64,000 nucleotides of DNA from the NCBI RefSeq assembly GCF_001577525.1, contig NZ_CP013015.1:62001-126000 (forward strand), in the 5' to 3' direction. Position numbers and translations under genes: made by a program. The DNA comes from Candidatus Desulfofervidus auxilii. Its GTDB lineage: Bacteria; Desulfobacterota; Desulfofervidia; Desulfofervidales; Desulfofervidaceae. Shown piece after piece: positions 9,725 through 17,926 of this stretch. The notes under the pieces were generated by a model. It was not told the DNA's origin, did not search any database, and worked only from the letters and a program-made list of their open reading frames with translations. Numbering within the stretch: position 1 is the stretch's first letter; the number at the start of each line of letters is the position of its first letter.

Positions 9725-10104
9725 TGGTTTTTAAAAATAAAGGTTTCACCTTGCTGGAGGTTTTAGTAGCTGTATTCATTATGGTTACAGTGCTGGGAGT
9801 GCTTATGGGTGTGATAGGACAGAATTTTAGACTTTTAGATAAAGCCTTAACGGCATTAAGAGAAACTCACATTTTAAACCAGGTAGCCCACCAAATTATT
9901 CAAACTGGAGACATAGAAGAAGGTGAAACTACTAGAGAATGGGACAAAAAGGAGTGTAAGGTAGTTACCACCAGAATAGAAGAATATAGAGATATTTCCC
10001 TTTATAAAGTTTGCATTACCTTAAATCAACGTATCCTTTGTTTTCTTCACTATCCAGGTAGCAATTTTGGTGAAAAAAACCCTCTTTTTGAAAGAAATGA
10101 TTAA
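9724..10104 (+). CDS. gspI: Type II secretion minor pseudopilin GspI
   Basis: 126 residues with the leader MVFKNKG followed by FTLLEVLVAVFIMVTVLG, the GspI signature (EVLVA). GspI forms the tip complex of the pseudopilus together with J and K. The ATG overlaps the previous stop by one base. The gene order H-I-J-K strengthens the assignment, since the soluble domain itself is short and poorly conserved. Confidence 0.85.
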   Translation: MVFKNKGFTLLEVLVAVFIMVTVLGVLMGVIGQNFRLLDKALTALRETHILNQVAHQIIQTGDIEEGETTREWDKKECKVVTTRIEEYRDISLYKVCITLNQRILCFLHYPGSNFGEKNPLFERND

Positions 10105-10663
10105 AGAGCAGGGGTTTACTTTATTAGAATTACTTATTTCCTTATTTCTTTCTACTTTAGTAGCTATTACTCTAGCTATGGCTCTACGTTTTAGTTTAGG
10201 AGTGTGGTGGAGAGGAACCGATAAGCAACAGATGGAAATCAATTTTTTTAAATTGACCTATCTGTTAGAAAAACAATTGCGTTATGCGGGTAATATTAAA
10301 TCAACTTTTTTTCATAAAGGGATTTTTAGTGGAGACAAAACAAGTTTAACCTTTACTACCGATTATTCTCTGCTTACCCCAAACAGGGCTAGTCCTGTTT
10401 TGGTAAGATATGCGTGTTTGGAAAATATAATTTCTTATCAAGAAATGCCCTTTACTAATATGGGAGAAATAAATGAGTTTTTGAAGGAAATAGAGGTAAT
10501 TACACCCATTCAATTGGAATTGCCTGTTCAATGTGGTTTTTTTTATATTAAGAATGATGATATTAAAGAAACTTGGTTAAAAGAAAAACAATCCCCAGAT
10601 GCCATCAAGATGGAAGCAGAACTTAGGGGAGAAAAATACCAATTTATCTTTTGGTTAAAATGA
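10097..10663 (+). CDS. gspJ: Type II secretion minor pseudopilin GspJ
   Basis: 188 residues with leader MIKEQG then FTLLELLISLFLSTLVAI, typical of GspJ. The soluble domain of about 150 residues has the expected length. GspJ joins I and K at the pseudopilus tip. The start is set by the prepilin leader at 10097 and overlaps gspI by eight bases; an upstream TTG in the same frame is not needed. It overlaps gspK by four bases. Confidence 0.85.
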   Translation: MIKEQGFTLLELLISLFLSTLVAITLAMALRFSLGVWWRGTDKQQMEINFFKLTYLLEKQLRYAGNIKSTFFHKGIFSGDKTSLTFTTDYSLLTPNRASPVLVRYACLENIISYQEMPFTNMGEINEFLKEIEVITPIQLELPVQCGFFYIKNDDIKETWLKEKQSPDAIKMEAELRGEKYQFIFWLK

Positions 10664-11478
10664 TTTTTAAAAATAAACAACAGGGTAGTATTTTAATTTT
10701 TTTATTATGGATAATTGCGGTTATTTCTTTTATTGTTAGCCAATTTGGGCGAGAAGTGCGGCTAAAGGCATTAGAGGCCAGAAATATTATTGAAGCAAGA
10801 AATGCCTATTTTACAGCTTATAGCGCAGTGCAAGAGCTAATGATTAGATTAACTTTACCAGATGAGGATGAAAGAAAGGTTTTTTCTGGAGATGAGATAG
10901 AGCTTGATATTAATAATGAGAAGGTGAAGGTTAAAATCCAAGATGAAGAAAGAAAGATAAATATTAATATGATAGATGCACAGCCACTTATTGATCTTTT
11001 GACCAAACAATTAAAACTTTCTCAAGAGAAAGCAGAGGAGATAGCAGACTGTGTTTTAGATTATAGAGATGGGGATAATATTCCTAAACCTCATGGAGCA
11101 GAAGAAGATTATTATTTAGCATTAAAACCCCCTTATAGACCTGCTAATGCTTCTTTTAAAACCATAAATGAATTATTGTTTGTAAAAGGCATTACCCCAG
11201 AAATTTTTTGGGGAAGAGAGGAAGAAGGAGAAGAAGGGAAAAAATGGATACCAGGTTTATATGATTTTTTGACAGTTTATGGTAAAAGTGTTAATCTCTC
11301 TGCTATATCTTCAGAAGGGGAAAATAAAGAGAAAAAGGAAGAGCTTATTCAAGGTCATTACTATCGTTTTACTTGCCAGATAAGAGGTGTTATTTTTGTG
11401 AGTATTTATAAATATATGGGAAATAGAAAATATTTGTTAGAGTACTGGCATGAATATTATAAACCTAAAATATCCTAA
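10660..11478 (+). CDS. gspK: Type II secretion minor pseudopilin GspK
   Basis: 272 residues. The leader-like start (KNKQQG then SILIFLLWIIAVISF) lacks the Phe-Thr-Leu-Leu-Glu of other pseudopilins, including the usual Glu at +5, which is the known mark of GspK. An acidic calcium/SAM-like domain follows (EKAEEIADCVLDYRDGD, about 130-146), as expected for the tip-capping subunit. The ATG overlaps the gspJ stop (ATGA) and the end overlaps gspL by 29 bases. Confidence 0.88.
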   Translation: MIFKNKQQGSILIFLLWIIAVISFIVSQFGREVRLKALEARNIIEARNAYFTAYSAVQELMIRLTLPDEDERKVFSGDEIELDINNEKVKVKIQDEERKININMIDAQPLIDLLTKQLKLSQEKAEEIADCVLDYRDGDNIPKPHGAEEDYYLALKPPYRPANASFKTINELLFVKGITPEIFWGREEEGEEGKKWIPGLYDFLTVYGKSVNLSAISSEGENKEKKEELIQGHYYRFTCQIRGVIFVSIYKYMGNRKYLLEYWHEYYKPKIS

Positions 11479-12706
11479 ACATATTATTATTGCTCTTTTG
11501 AAAGAAAATTCTACCGAGGTAGTTAGACTTAAAAAGAGACCTTGGCAAAAATGGGAAATTTTTAAAAATGAGACTTTTGAAGCTTCCTGGCCTGAGGTTA
11601 TACCTGAAGTAATAGAGGGGGTTGAGAGAAAAAAAACAGCTATTTTATTACTGGTATTAAGAGACAGATATCAAGCCCATCAAGAAACCTATCCAAAAAC
11701 CGTGGGTGAGCATTTAGAGGATGCCGTCCGGTATGATTTAGATGAGATATTTCTGTCTGGAGAAGATAATACAAATTTTATATTAGGCAAACCTATTGAA
11801 ACACAAGATAACGTAGTAGTGCCCATTTTTTCTCAAACCAAAGAGCAATATCAACTGTTAACCCAAAACTTAGAAGGTTTTTTACAGGTGTGTATTCTGC
11901 CTGCAGCTCAGTTTTATCCTTACTTAGGGGATGAAGTAAAAGATTCTATTGTATTATCTCCCTTGAATCATAAAAGATTTGAAGTAGCAGTTTGCGCTGA
12001 TGGAAGTTTGAGAGATGTATTTATATTGGAAGAAGACAATATAGATTATTTTAAAACTTACATTACTTCCATTGGGATAGAGAATATAGTTTGTATAGGT
12101 TCAAAAGCACCTGATTTTTTAAAAGGCTTAAAAATAAAATTTCTTAGTATAGATAGTGCTTTATTGAAGAAAGTTGGTGATTACATTGCTAAACAAGAAG
12201 TGATAAAGGGATGGCCTCAAGATTTGCGATTGAAACCTAGCAAAATTGTTCTGGGTTACATCCTTTTGGCTATTTTGGTAGGAATTTATGCAATTTATCC
12301 TATTTTCCTATCTTTTGAGCATAAACATTTGATTAAACAATTTCAATTGGTTTCCCAAGAACTTCAAAAGACAGAGAAGGAATGGAGGCCCATAGAACGC
12401 ATCCAAAAAGAAGTAGAGGAATTAAAAGCCTTTAATAATAAATTAGAGCACGTCAAGCAAGAAGTGGTCTCGCCTCTTAAAGTATTAAAAATCTTGACAG
12501 AGACTACACCTAATGATACTTGGATTTCATATTTTGACTTGAAAAAAAAGACTATAATAATTAGGGGAGAATCTGGTTCAGTGGTAAATTTTTTAGAGAC
12601 CATTTCAAAGGTGCCTGCATTTCAAGAGGTGAAGCTCCTGTCTCCAGTGAGAAAAAAGGCCAAAACACAAAAGGAATTATTTAATATTCAAATAAAGTTG
12701 AAATGA
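11450..12706 (+). CDS. gspL: Type II secretion assembly protein GspL
   Basis: 418 residues: an actin-like cytoplasmic domain (about 1-250), one membrane helix (about 263-285, YILLAILVGIYAIYPIFL), a coiled coil (about 288-330) and a C-terminal ferredoxin-like PilN/GspL domain (about 335-418). GspL connects GspE to GspM at the inner membrane. The fold also resembles a PilM-PilN fusion. The short overlap with gspM (ATGA at 12703) and the context favour GspL. Confidence 0.82.
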   Translation: MNIINLKYPKHIIIALLKENSTEVVRLKKRPWQKWEIFKNETFEASWPEVIPEVIEGVERKKTAILLLVLRDRYQAHQETYPKTVGEHLEDAVRYDLDEIFLSGEDNTNFILGKPIETQDNVVVPIFSQTKEQYQLLTQNLEGFLQVCILPAAQFYPYLGDEVKDSIVLSPLNHKRFEVAVCADGSLRDVFILEEDNIDYFKTYITSIGIENIVCIGSKAPDFLKGLKIKFLSIDSALLKKVGDYIAKQEVIKGWPQDLRLKPSKIVLGYILLAILVGIYAIYPIFLSFEHKHLIKQFQLVSQELQKTEKEWRPIERIQKEVEELKAFNNKLEHVKQEVVSPLKVLKILTETTPNDTWISYFDLKKKTIIIRGESGSVVNFLETISKVPAFQEVKLLSPVRKKAKTQKELFNIQIKLK

Positions 12707-13281
12707 AATTAATAACTCAATTTAGATACTTACTTAAAAACAAAGAAAAAAGATATCTAATCATAGTGATTTCTTTGGTTTTTCTGGGAGTAATTATTTT
12801 CCATATCAAATGGGTTTTACCTCTTCAGACAGAAATTAATATTTTAAGAGAAAAAATAAACTCTAAAAAGGCACTCATCCAAAAATATAATGAACAGATT
12901 AGCTATTATAAACCCAAGCTTTCTTCCCTTAAGAAGGAGTTGAGAGAATTAAAAATAGAGAGGGAAAAATGGTTTTCGGCACAGGAACCTTATAAGTTAG
13001 CTGCATCCATTGAACAGAAGTTGAAACCGTTAGCAGAAGAGGGAGAGCTTGAGATAAATAATTATCAGGTTCTTGGTGAAAAAGAAAGAGAGGGATTTAA
13101 AGAGATAAGAATTCGTTTTGACCTTAAGACTCATATTAGAGGGATAACTGAACTCTTAGAGAAAATAGAAGCCCTTAAAGGAATTTACATTAGTGAATTT
13201 AGCATCACAAAGCTCCGTTATGGTATCAAAAAATATGATTTACGGGTGAGGTTAGTATGTGCAAAATTAGTCTATGGTTGA
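12703..13281 (+). CDS. gspM: Type II secretion protein GspM (PilO-like)
   Basis: 192 residues with one N-terminal membrane helix (about 18-36) followed by a coiled coil (about 42-90) and a ferredoxin-like domain similar in layout to GspM and PilO. It is the periplasm-facing partner of GspL. Sequence conservation in this family is low, so the call rests mainly on size, topology and the place between gspL and gspD. The end overlaps gspD by 25 bases. Confidence 0.78.
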   Translation: MKLITQFRYLLKNKEKRYLIIVISLVFLGVIIFHIKWVLPLQTEINILREKINSKKALIQKYNEQISYYKPKLSSLKKELRELKIEREKWFSAQEPYKLAASIEQKLKPLAEEGELEINNYQVLGEKEREGFKEIRIRFDLKTHIRGITELLEKIEALKGIYISEFSITKLRYGIKKYDLRVRLVCAKLVYG

Positions 13282-15290
13282 TAGTATTCATTGTTATAAT
13301 TTTGAGCAATTGTCCTCCTATTGTTTCTGAAGTTATTAATCAAGACCCTCCTTCAAGGCAAATAAGAGTTTCTCCTAAGGAACCCCGTCCAGAAAAAAAG
13401 GTAGAACCTTCACAAGAAAAAAAGATGCCTACAGAAAGGATAAAGAAGAAAGGAGGACCACAAAAGATTGAACTCAATTTTGAGGGAGCTCCTTTGACAG
13501 AAGTCATCCGCGTTATTTTGGGAGATTATTTAAATAAAAATTATACTGTCCAACCCAATTTGAATCCAGGTTTGACCTTGTTTATTAGAGGTAAATATAC
13601 TGACACCGAATTGTTCAATTTCCTACGCCAGGCCTTAAATTTAAATAATATTGACATCATAGAAAAGGAAGGGATGTATTTTCTTGTCCGTAAAGAAAAA
13701 GCTGCTCAATTTGGATTGACTATTGTTAAAGGAAAAGAGCAGTTAGAAAAGATGAAAGAGCCAGCCATTCTTATTTATCGGCTCTCTTATATTGAGCCAG
13801 AAGTAGCTTTAAAAACCATAAAGCCCTTTCTTTCATCCGGGTCCCCTACAGTGGTAAATAAAGCCATTTCTGGAATCATTCTTGCCGATGAGGTAGAAAA
13901 TATTAAGACTGCTTTAAAGCTCCTTCAGACCCTTGATAGTTTCTTATTAAAAGATGTTTATATAGAAACCATTCCCTTAAAAAATATGGATGCTGAGACA
14001 GTAGTAGAAAAGGTCAAAAATGTCTTTTCTGACTTAAGTATTTTAAAAAATAACCCTAAATTGAAGGAAAATACCTTGATTATGCCTATTGAAAAAACTA
14101 ATTATGTTTTGGTGGTAACCCTTAACCCTGAGCTGCTTTCTGAACTGAAGAAATGGATAGAAGTTTTAGATAGCATCAAGATTACCGAAGAACAAAATCT
14201 CTATGTTCGTTTTATTGAAAATGGGTTGGCTAAAGACATTGCCGATATCTTAAATGAAGTTTATGAAACAGGAGTAGCAAAGATCTCTGAGAAAGCCACT
14301 GAGACAACTGCCAAAACTGAAAAGAAAAAGATTGTGGCGGCAAAGCTTCCATCTCAAGGACTACCTAGTGGACAAGTAACTGGAAAAATAAAGATTATTG
14401 CTGACGAAATAAACAATGCCTTGGTCATTTTGGCCACCCCTCAAGATTACAAAATTATAGAGAGGGCCATTAAGGCCTTAGACATTATGCCTAGAGAGGT
14501 ATTGCTTGAAGTATTAGTGGCAGAAGTGAGCTTAAGAGGAAGTATAGAGCAAGGTGTTGAATGGTGGTTGAAAAAAAGGGGAGTGGATGTAGGCAGAATG
14601 GATGTTTCTTTTGGAGGAGAGCCACCTAAACCTGAGGAGTTCAAACCCTCTCAAGCCCTTTCCCTTTATTTTGGCAGTCTTTCAGAAAATGTGCTTTCAC
14701 TTTTAACTTTGCTATCTGATATCTCTGAAGTGAATGTGATTGCCTCCCCTACGGTTTTGGCCATAGACCATAAAGAGGCGAAAATTACAGTAGGCGGAGA
14801 AGTGCCCACTGTTAGTTCAACAATAACTGGTATAGAAGCTACGGCTGGCCAAGTTGCTGCTAGCATCCAATATATGCCTTATGGAACAATCTTGACTGTT
14901 ACTCCCCACATAAGTTCTGCAGGGGTAGTGAGGATGGAGGTAAAACAAGAATTTAGTGATGTGGCTAAGACAAAAGTGGCGGGGCAGGAAACATACGAAA
15001 AATTTACTAGAGAGGTAGAAACCAATTTGGTAGCTAAAGATGGTCAAACAGTAGTTATAGGAGGTCTTATCCGGACCAAGATAGATAAGACTAGATCCGG
15101 GATTCCTATTCTTATGGACATTCCGATTTTAAGATATTTATTTAGTTCAAATACTTACAAAAGAGAAAAAACTGAGGTTTTAATATCTATTACTCCTCAT
15201 GTCATAAAAAGAGGAAAGACTGCTGTTCAAGTAAGCGAGGTATTTTTGGATAAGGTAAAAGGGCTGAAGAAACTGTTAGAAAAAAAATAA
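13257..15290 (+). CDS. gspD: Type II secretion outer-membrane secretin GspD
   Basis: 677 residues. A signal peptide (about 1-25) and a Lys/Pro-rich linker precede the N0 domain, N1-N3 repeats (about 70-420) and the secretin core (about 440-660). The core shows VGGEVPTVSSTITGI and the C-terminal motif LVAKDGQTVVIGGLIRTK. A Thr/Lys-rich insertion near 350-375 interrupts N3, a common site for variable linkers. It builds the outer-membrane channel. It is the last gene of the operon; neither a GspC nor a major pseudopilin GspG is encoded beside it. Confidence 0.92.
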   Translation: MCKISLWLIVFIVIILSNCPPIVSEVINQDPPSRQIRVSPKEPRPEKKVEPSQEKKMPTERIKKKGGPQKIELNFEGAPLTEVIRVILGDYLNKNYTVQPNLNPGLTLFIRGKYTDTELFNFLRQALNLNNIDIIEKEGMYFLVRKEKAAQFGLTIVKGKEQLEKMKEPAILIYRLSYIEPEVALKTIKPFLSSGSPTVVNKAISGIILADEVENIKTALKLLQTLDSFLLKDVYIETIPLKNMDAETVVEKVKNVFSDLSILKNNPKLKENTLIMPIEKTNYVLVVTLNPELLSELKKWIEVLDSIKITEEQNLYVRFIENGLAKDIADILNEVYETGVAKISEKATETTAKTEKKKIVAAKLPSQGLPSGQVTGKIKIIADEINNALVILATPQDYKIIERAIKALDIMPREVLLEVLVAEVSLRGSIEQGVEWWLKKRGVDVGRMDVSFGGEPPKPEEFKPSQALSLYFGSLSENVLSLLTLLSDISEVNVIASPTVLAIDHKEAKITVGGEVPTVSSTITGIEATAGQVAASIQYMPYGTILTVTPHISSAGVVRMEVKQEFSDVAKTKVAGQETYEKFTREVETNLVAKDGQTVVIGGLIRTKIDKTRSGIPILMDIPILRYLFSSNTYKREKTEVLISITPHVIKRGKTAVQVSEVFLDKVKGLKKLLEKK

Positions 15291-15479
15291 AGCTGAATAC
15301 TCCAAAAGAATTTAACTTGAACATTCCCCAAAATTTAGGCGTTAATCTTTAAAAACATTCCTGTCTGCCCTGTCTGCCGACAGGCAGGCGACAGGCAGGG
15401 ATGAATTAAGGATTTTTGGCGTTCCATAAGTGGAATAAGAAAAAAGCACACTTTAACTTCACCAACCTATTTATAGCTT

Positions 15480-15561
15480 AGCAGATTGCTCCGTTAAGCC
15501 ATCAAGACCAAGCCCTTTCAGGGTGGCTTTCGCCAGTCTTGATGGCACTCCGCAATCTGCT
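15480..15561. repeat. Nested inverted repeat inside element copy 1
   Basis: Two perfect 10-bp inverted repeats lie one inside the other: AGCAGATTGC (15480-15489) with GCAATCTGCT (15552-15561), and CCATCAAGAC (15499-15508) with GTCTTGATGG (15536-15545). A related sequence occurs at 61612-61652. The structure could fold as a long hairpin in DNA or RNA. It resembles a small palindromic repeat family carried as cargo. Confidence 0.75.
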
Positions 15562-15618
15562 TTTTAAAAAGTAGATTTGGTTGAAGCAAAAAAGTTTTTT
15601 CTTTAAGGGACTATTTTT

Positions 15619-15736
15619 CTGTCAAGCCTGTCTGCCCCTGCCCGCAGGCAGGCGGGGACAGGCAGGGAGGAGCGCAGCGAGCTGCGGAATGCAGGCGAGC
15701 CTGCCCGACCGCAGGCGGGCGAGCACTCCTTGACAG
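15619..15736. repeat. GC-rich palindromic repeat block
   Basis: A strongly GC-rich island in AT-rich surroundings, built from palindromic units of the type CCTGCCCGCAGGCAGG and GCCTGCCCGACCGCAGGCGGG-like steps. It is closed by an outer inverted repeat, CTGTCAAG (15619-15626) and CTTGACAG (15729-15736). Similar units occur at 15361-15400, 26629-26660 and 48433-48515, so this is a dispersed family of extragenic palindromes. Confidence 0.75.
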
Positions 15737-15763
15737 CCCCAGCTCTAAATAAAATATTTGTAT

Positions 15764-15791
15764 GGTTGCGGTCGGTTTTTTGACCGCAACC
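15764..15791. terminator. Hairpin, terminator-like
   Basis: A perfect 10-bp stem, GGTTGCGGTC (15764-15773) and GACCGCAACC (15782-15791), with an eight-base T-rich loop. An A run and then a T run follow (to about 15815). It lies inside element copy 1 and could end transcription coming from gspD or act as part of the element. Confidence 0.5.
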
Positions 15792-16029
15792 CTTAAAAAA
15801 TGTTTTTTTATAATGTTATGGCTTAAAATTAAAAACAATTTTATACTATGCGTAAGGTCAGTTACTATATTTGACCGTTTTCTTTTAAAGTTATTACTGT
15901 TTTGAAGAACTTACCTTTCTTTTTAGAAAGCCTTTAAAAATTCTGGGGAAAGTCCTAAATTTAACCCCTTGCATTTTAAAAAAGTTTGTGCTAGGGTTAG
16001 GCTGACCTCATAAGAAGATTGAGACAAAG

Positions 16030-16848
16030 TTGATAAGGGATATTGATTATCTTCAAAGATTATCCAAGCAGATTCGGAAAGATATTTTGATAATGCTCCA
16101 TAAGGCTGGGTCAGGGCACACAGGAGGTTCACTTTCTGCTGTAGAATTGTTAATTGCTTTGTTTTGGGGTAAATTAAGGCAAGACCCTAAAAATCCCCAT
16201 TGGTCAGAAAGAGACAGATTCGTTTTATCTAAAGGACACGCAGCTCCTGCCCTTTATGCTATCCTTGCTCATTTGGGTTATTTTCCTAAAGAAGAGTTAT
16301 TTCACTTACGAGAGTTGGGGGCTCGGCTACAAGGTCATCCTGATTGCAAATTTACACCAGGCATAGAGGTACCAACCGGGTCTTTAGGACAGGGTTTATC
16401 TATGGCCAATGGGATGGCTATAGCTACCCGTTTGGATAAACTGTCTACTAGGGTGTATGTCCTTTTGGGTGATGGTGAGGTTCAGGAAGGCCAAGTATGG
16501 GAAGCGGCAATGTCTGCAGCCCATTATAAACTTGATAATTTATGTGCTATATTGGATAACAATGGTCTTCAAATAGATGGTTGGGTAAAAGACGTAATGC
16601 AAATCGAGCCTCTTGCTGCCAAATGGAAGGCTTTTGGTTGGACAGTAATAGAGATTGATGGACATGATTTCAAACAGATTTTTGAAGCTTTAGATAAAGC
16701 GGAAAAGATAAAAGAAAGACCTACAATCATCATTGCTCATACTATAAAAGGGAAGGGAGTATCATTTTTTGAAAATCAGGCCAAATATCATGGTGTAGCA
16801 CCGAATACAGAAGAGTTGGAAATGGCTCTTAAGGAATTGGAGCATTAG
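16030..16848 (+). CDS. Transketolase, N-terminal subunit
   Basis: 272 residues forming the thiamine-diphosphate half of a split transketolase: AGSGHTGGSLSAVELL (about 26-41), LSKGHAAPALYA (about 72-83) and the cofactor-binding GDGEVQEGQVWEAA (about 149-162). The C-terminal half is the next gene, nine bases downstream. Transketolase moves two-carbon units in the pentose phosphate pathway. No ATG precedes the conserved region; the best start is TTG at 16030 with only a weak ribosome site. The gene begins about 70 bases after element copy 1, which may have altered its promoter. Confidence 0.92.
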   Translation: MIRDIDYLQRLSKQIRKDILIMLHKAGSGHTGGSLSAVELLIALFWGKLRQDPKNPHWSERDRFVLSKGHAAPALYAILAHLGYFPKEELFHLRELGARLQGHPDCKFTPGIEVPTGSLGQGLSMANGMAIATRLDKLSTRVYVLLGDGEVQEGQVWEAAMSAAHYKLDNLCAILDNNGLQIDGWVKDVMQIEPLAAKWKAFGWTVIEIDGHDFKQIFEALDKAEKIKERPTIIIAHTIKGKGVSFFENQAKYHGVAPNTEELEMALKELEH

Positions 16849-16857
16849 GGGGAGAAT

Positions 16858-17823
16858 ATGAAAAAGGCAAGTACGCGTGAGGCTTATGGTAAGACCTTAG
16901 TGGAATTAGGAGAAAAAAATAGAGATATTGTAGTGTTGGATGCAGACCTTTCTGGCTCTACTAAAACACAGATGTTTGCTCAGAAATTTCCGGAAAGGTT
17001 TTTTAATATGGGAATTTCCGAACAAGATATGATGGGAACAGCTGCGGGATTAGCTGTTGCAGGTAAAATTCCCTTTGCTAGCACCTTTGCCATCTTTGCC
17101 ACTGGACGAGCTTGGGAACAAATAAGGCAATCCATTGCCTATGCTGGATTAAATGTAAAAATCGTAGCTAGTCATGGTGGAATTACGGTAGGAGATGACG
17201 GTGGTTCACATCAGGCCTTAGAAGATGTAGCTTTGATGCGTATTCTGCCTAATATGACTGTTATTGTTCCAGCAGATGCCATAGAGATGGCTCAGGTAAT
17301 TAGAACTATTACTGAGGAGTATTATGGACCGGTATATGTGAGGAGTTCCCGCATCGCCTTTCCTGTAATTTATGAAAATAAAAATTATTCTTTTAAAATA
17401 GGTAAAGCTGATATTGTTAGAGAAGGAGACGAACTTACTATTATTGCTATGGGGTTAATGGTTCATCATGCCCTCGCTGCTGCTTCTCTTCTTGCCCTTG
17501 AAGGAATAGAAGTTAGGGTAATTAATATGTCTACCATAAAGCCCATTGATGAGGAAATAATTATTGATTCAGCACAAAAGACAGGGCTTATAGTTACAGT
17601 GGAAGAACATTCTATAATAGGTGGTTTAGGGAGTGCAGTGTGTGAGGTGGTTTCGGAAAAATATCCTGTACCAGTGAAAAGAATGGGTATCAAAGACCGT
17701 TTTGGCATCTCAGGAAAGCCTGAAAAATTGCTTTCTTATTTTAAACTTACTCCCCAAGATATTGCTCAGGAAGCCAAGAAGCTGTTAAACAACAAACCTC
17801 GATTATTACGAGCTGCTAATTAA
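16858..17823 (+). CDS. Transketolase, C-terminal subunit
   Basis: 321 residues containing the pyrimidine-binding domain (FFNMGISEQDMMGTAAGLA, about 50-68) and the C-terminal transketolase domain (about 190-310). It pairs with the upstream gene to give one active enzyme. The length and split are typical of archaea and many anaerobic bacteria. A GGGGGA ribosome site precedes the ATG. No clear terminator is seen in the 103 bases before glgC. Confidence 0.93.
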   Translation: MKKASTREAYGKTLVELGEKNRDIVVLDADLSGSTKTQMFAQKFPERFFNMGISEQDMMGTAAGLAVAGKIPFASTFAIFATGRAWEQIRQSIAYAGLNVKIVASHGGITVGDDGGSHQALEDVALMRILPNMTVIVPADAIEMAQVIRTITEEYYGPVYVRSSRIAFPVIYENKNYSFKIGKADIVREGDELTIIAMGLMVHHALAAASLLALEGIEVRVINMSTIKPIDEEIIIDSAQKTGLIVTVEEHSIIGGLGSAVCEVVSEKYPVPVKRMGIKDRFGISGKPEKLLSYFKLTPQDIAQEAKKLLNNKPRLLRAAN

Positions 17824-17926
17824 GGCTATCTTAAGCAGTATAGGAACTTTTTATTCTAGTTACAGATATCTAAGAGGCATTTTTTTTGCTAATTGAAGAA
17901 AATTTTTGTAGGCTTAGAGGATAAAT

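Larger units (their letters stand above)
15317..15957 (+). mobile_element. Non-autonomous inverted-repeat element, copy 1 (641 bp)
   Basis: No protein-coding gene is visible. The left arm (15317-15436) and right arm (about 15876-15957) are nearly identical to the arms of a second element at 26582-26902, while the interior differs. The ends form imperfect terminal inverted repeats: left TTGAACATTCCCCAAAATTT, and the right end read on the other strand TAGGACTTTCCCCAGAATTT. The element is bounded by a direct repeat AATTTAAC (15309-15316 and 15958-15965), which looks like an 8-bp target duplication. It therefore behaves like a MITE-type or otherwise non-autonomous transposon; the transposase family is unknown. 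Confidence 0.8.

Noticed and set aside
6422-13281. Reading the gspE-M genes as type IV pilus pilB/pilC/pilM-O
   Set aside because: Four minor pseudopilins including an Glu5-less GspK and an overlapping GspD secretin in the same operon fit type II secretion better.
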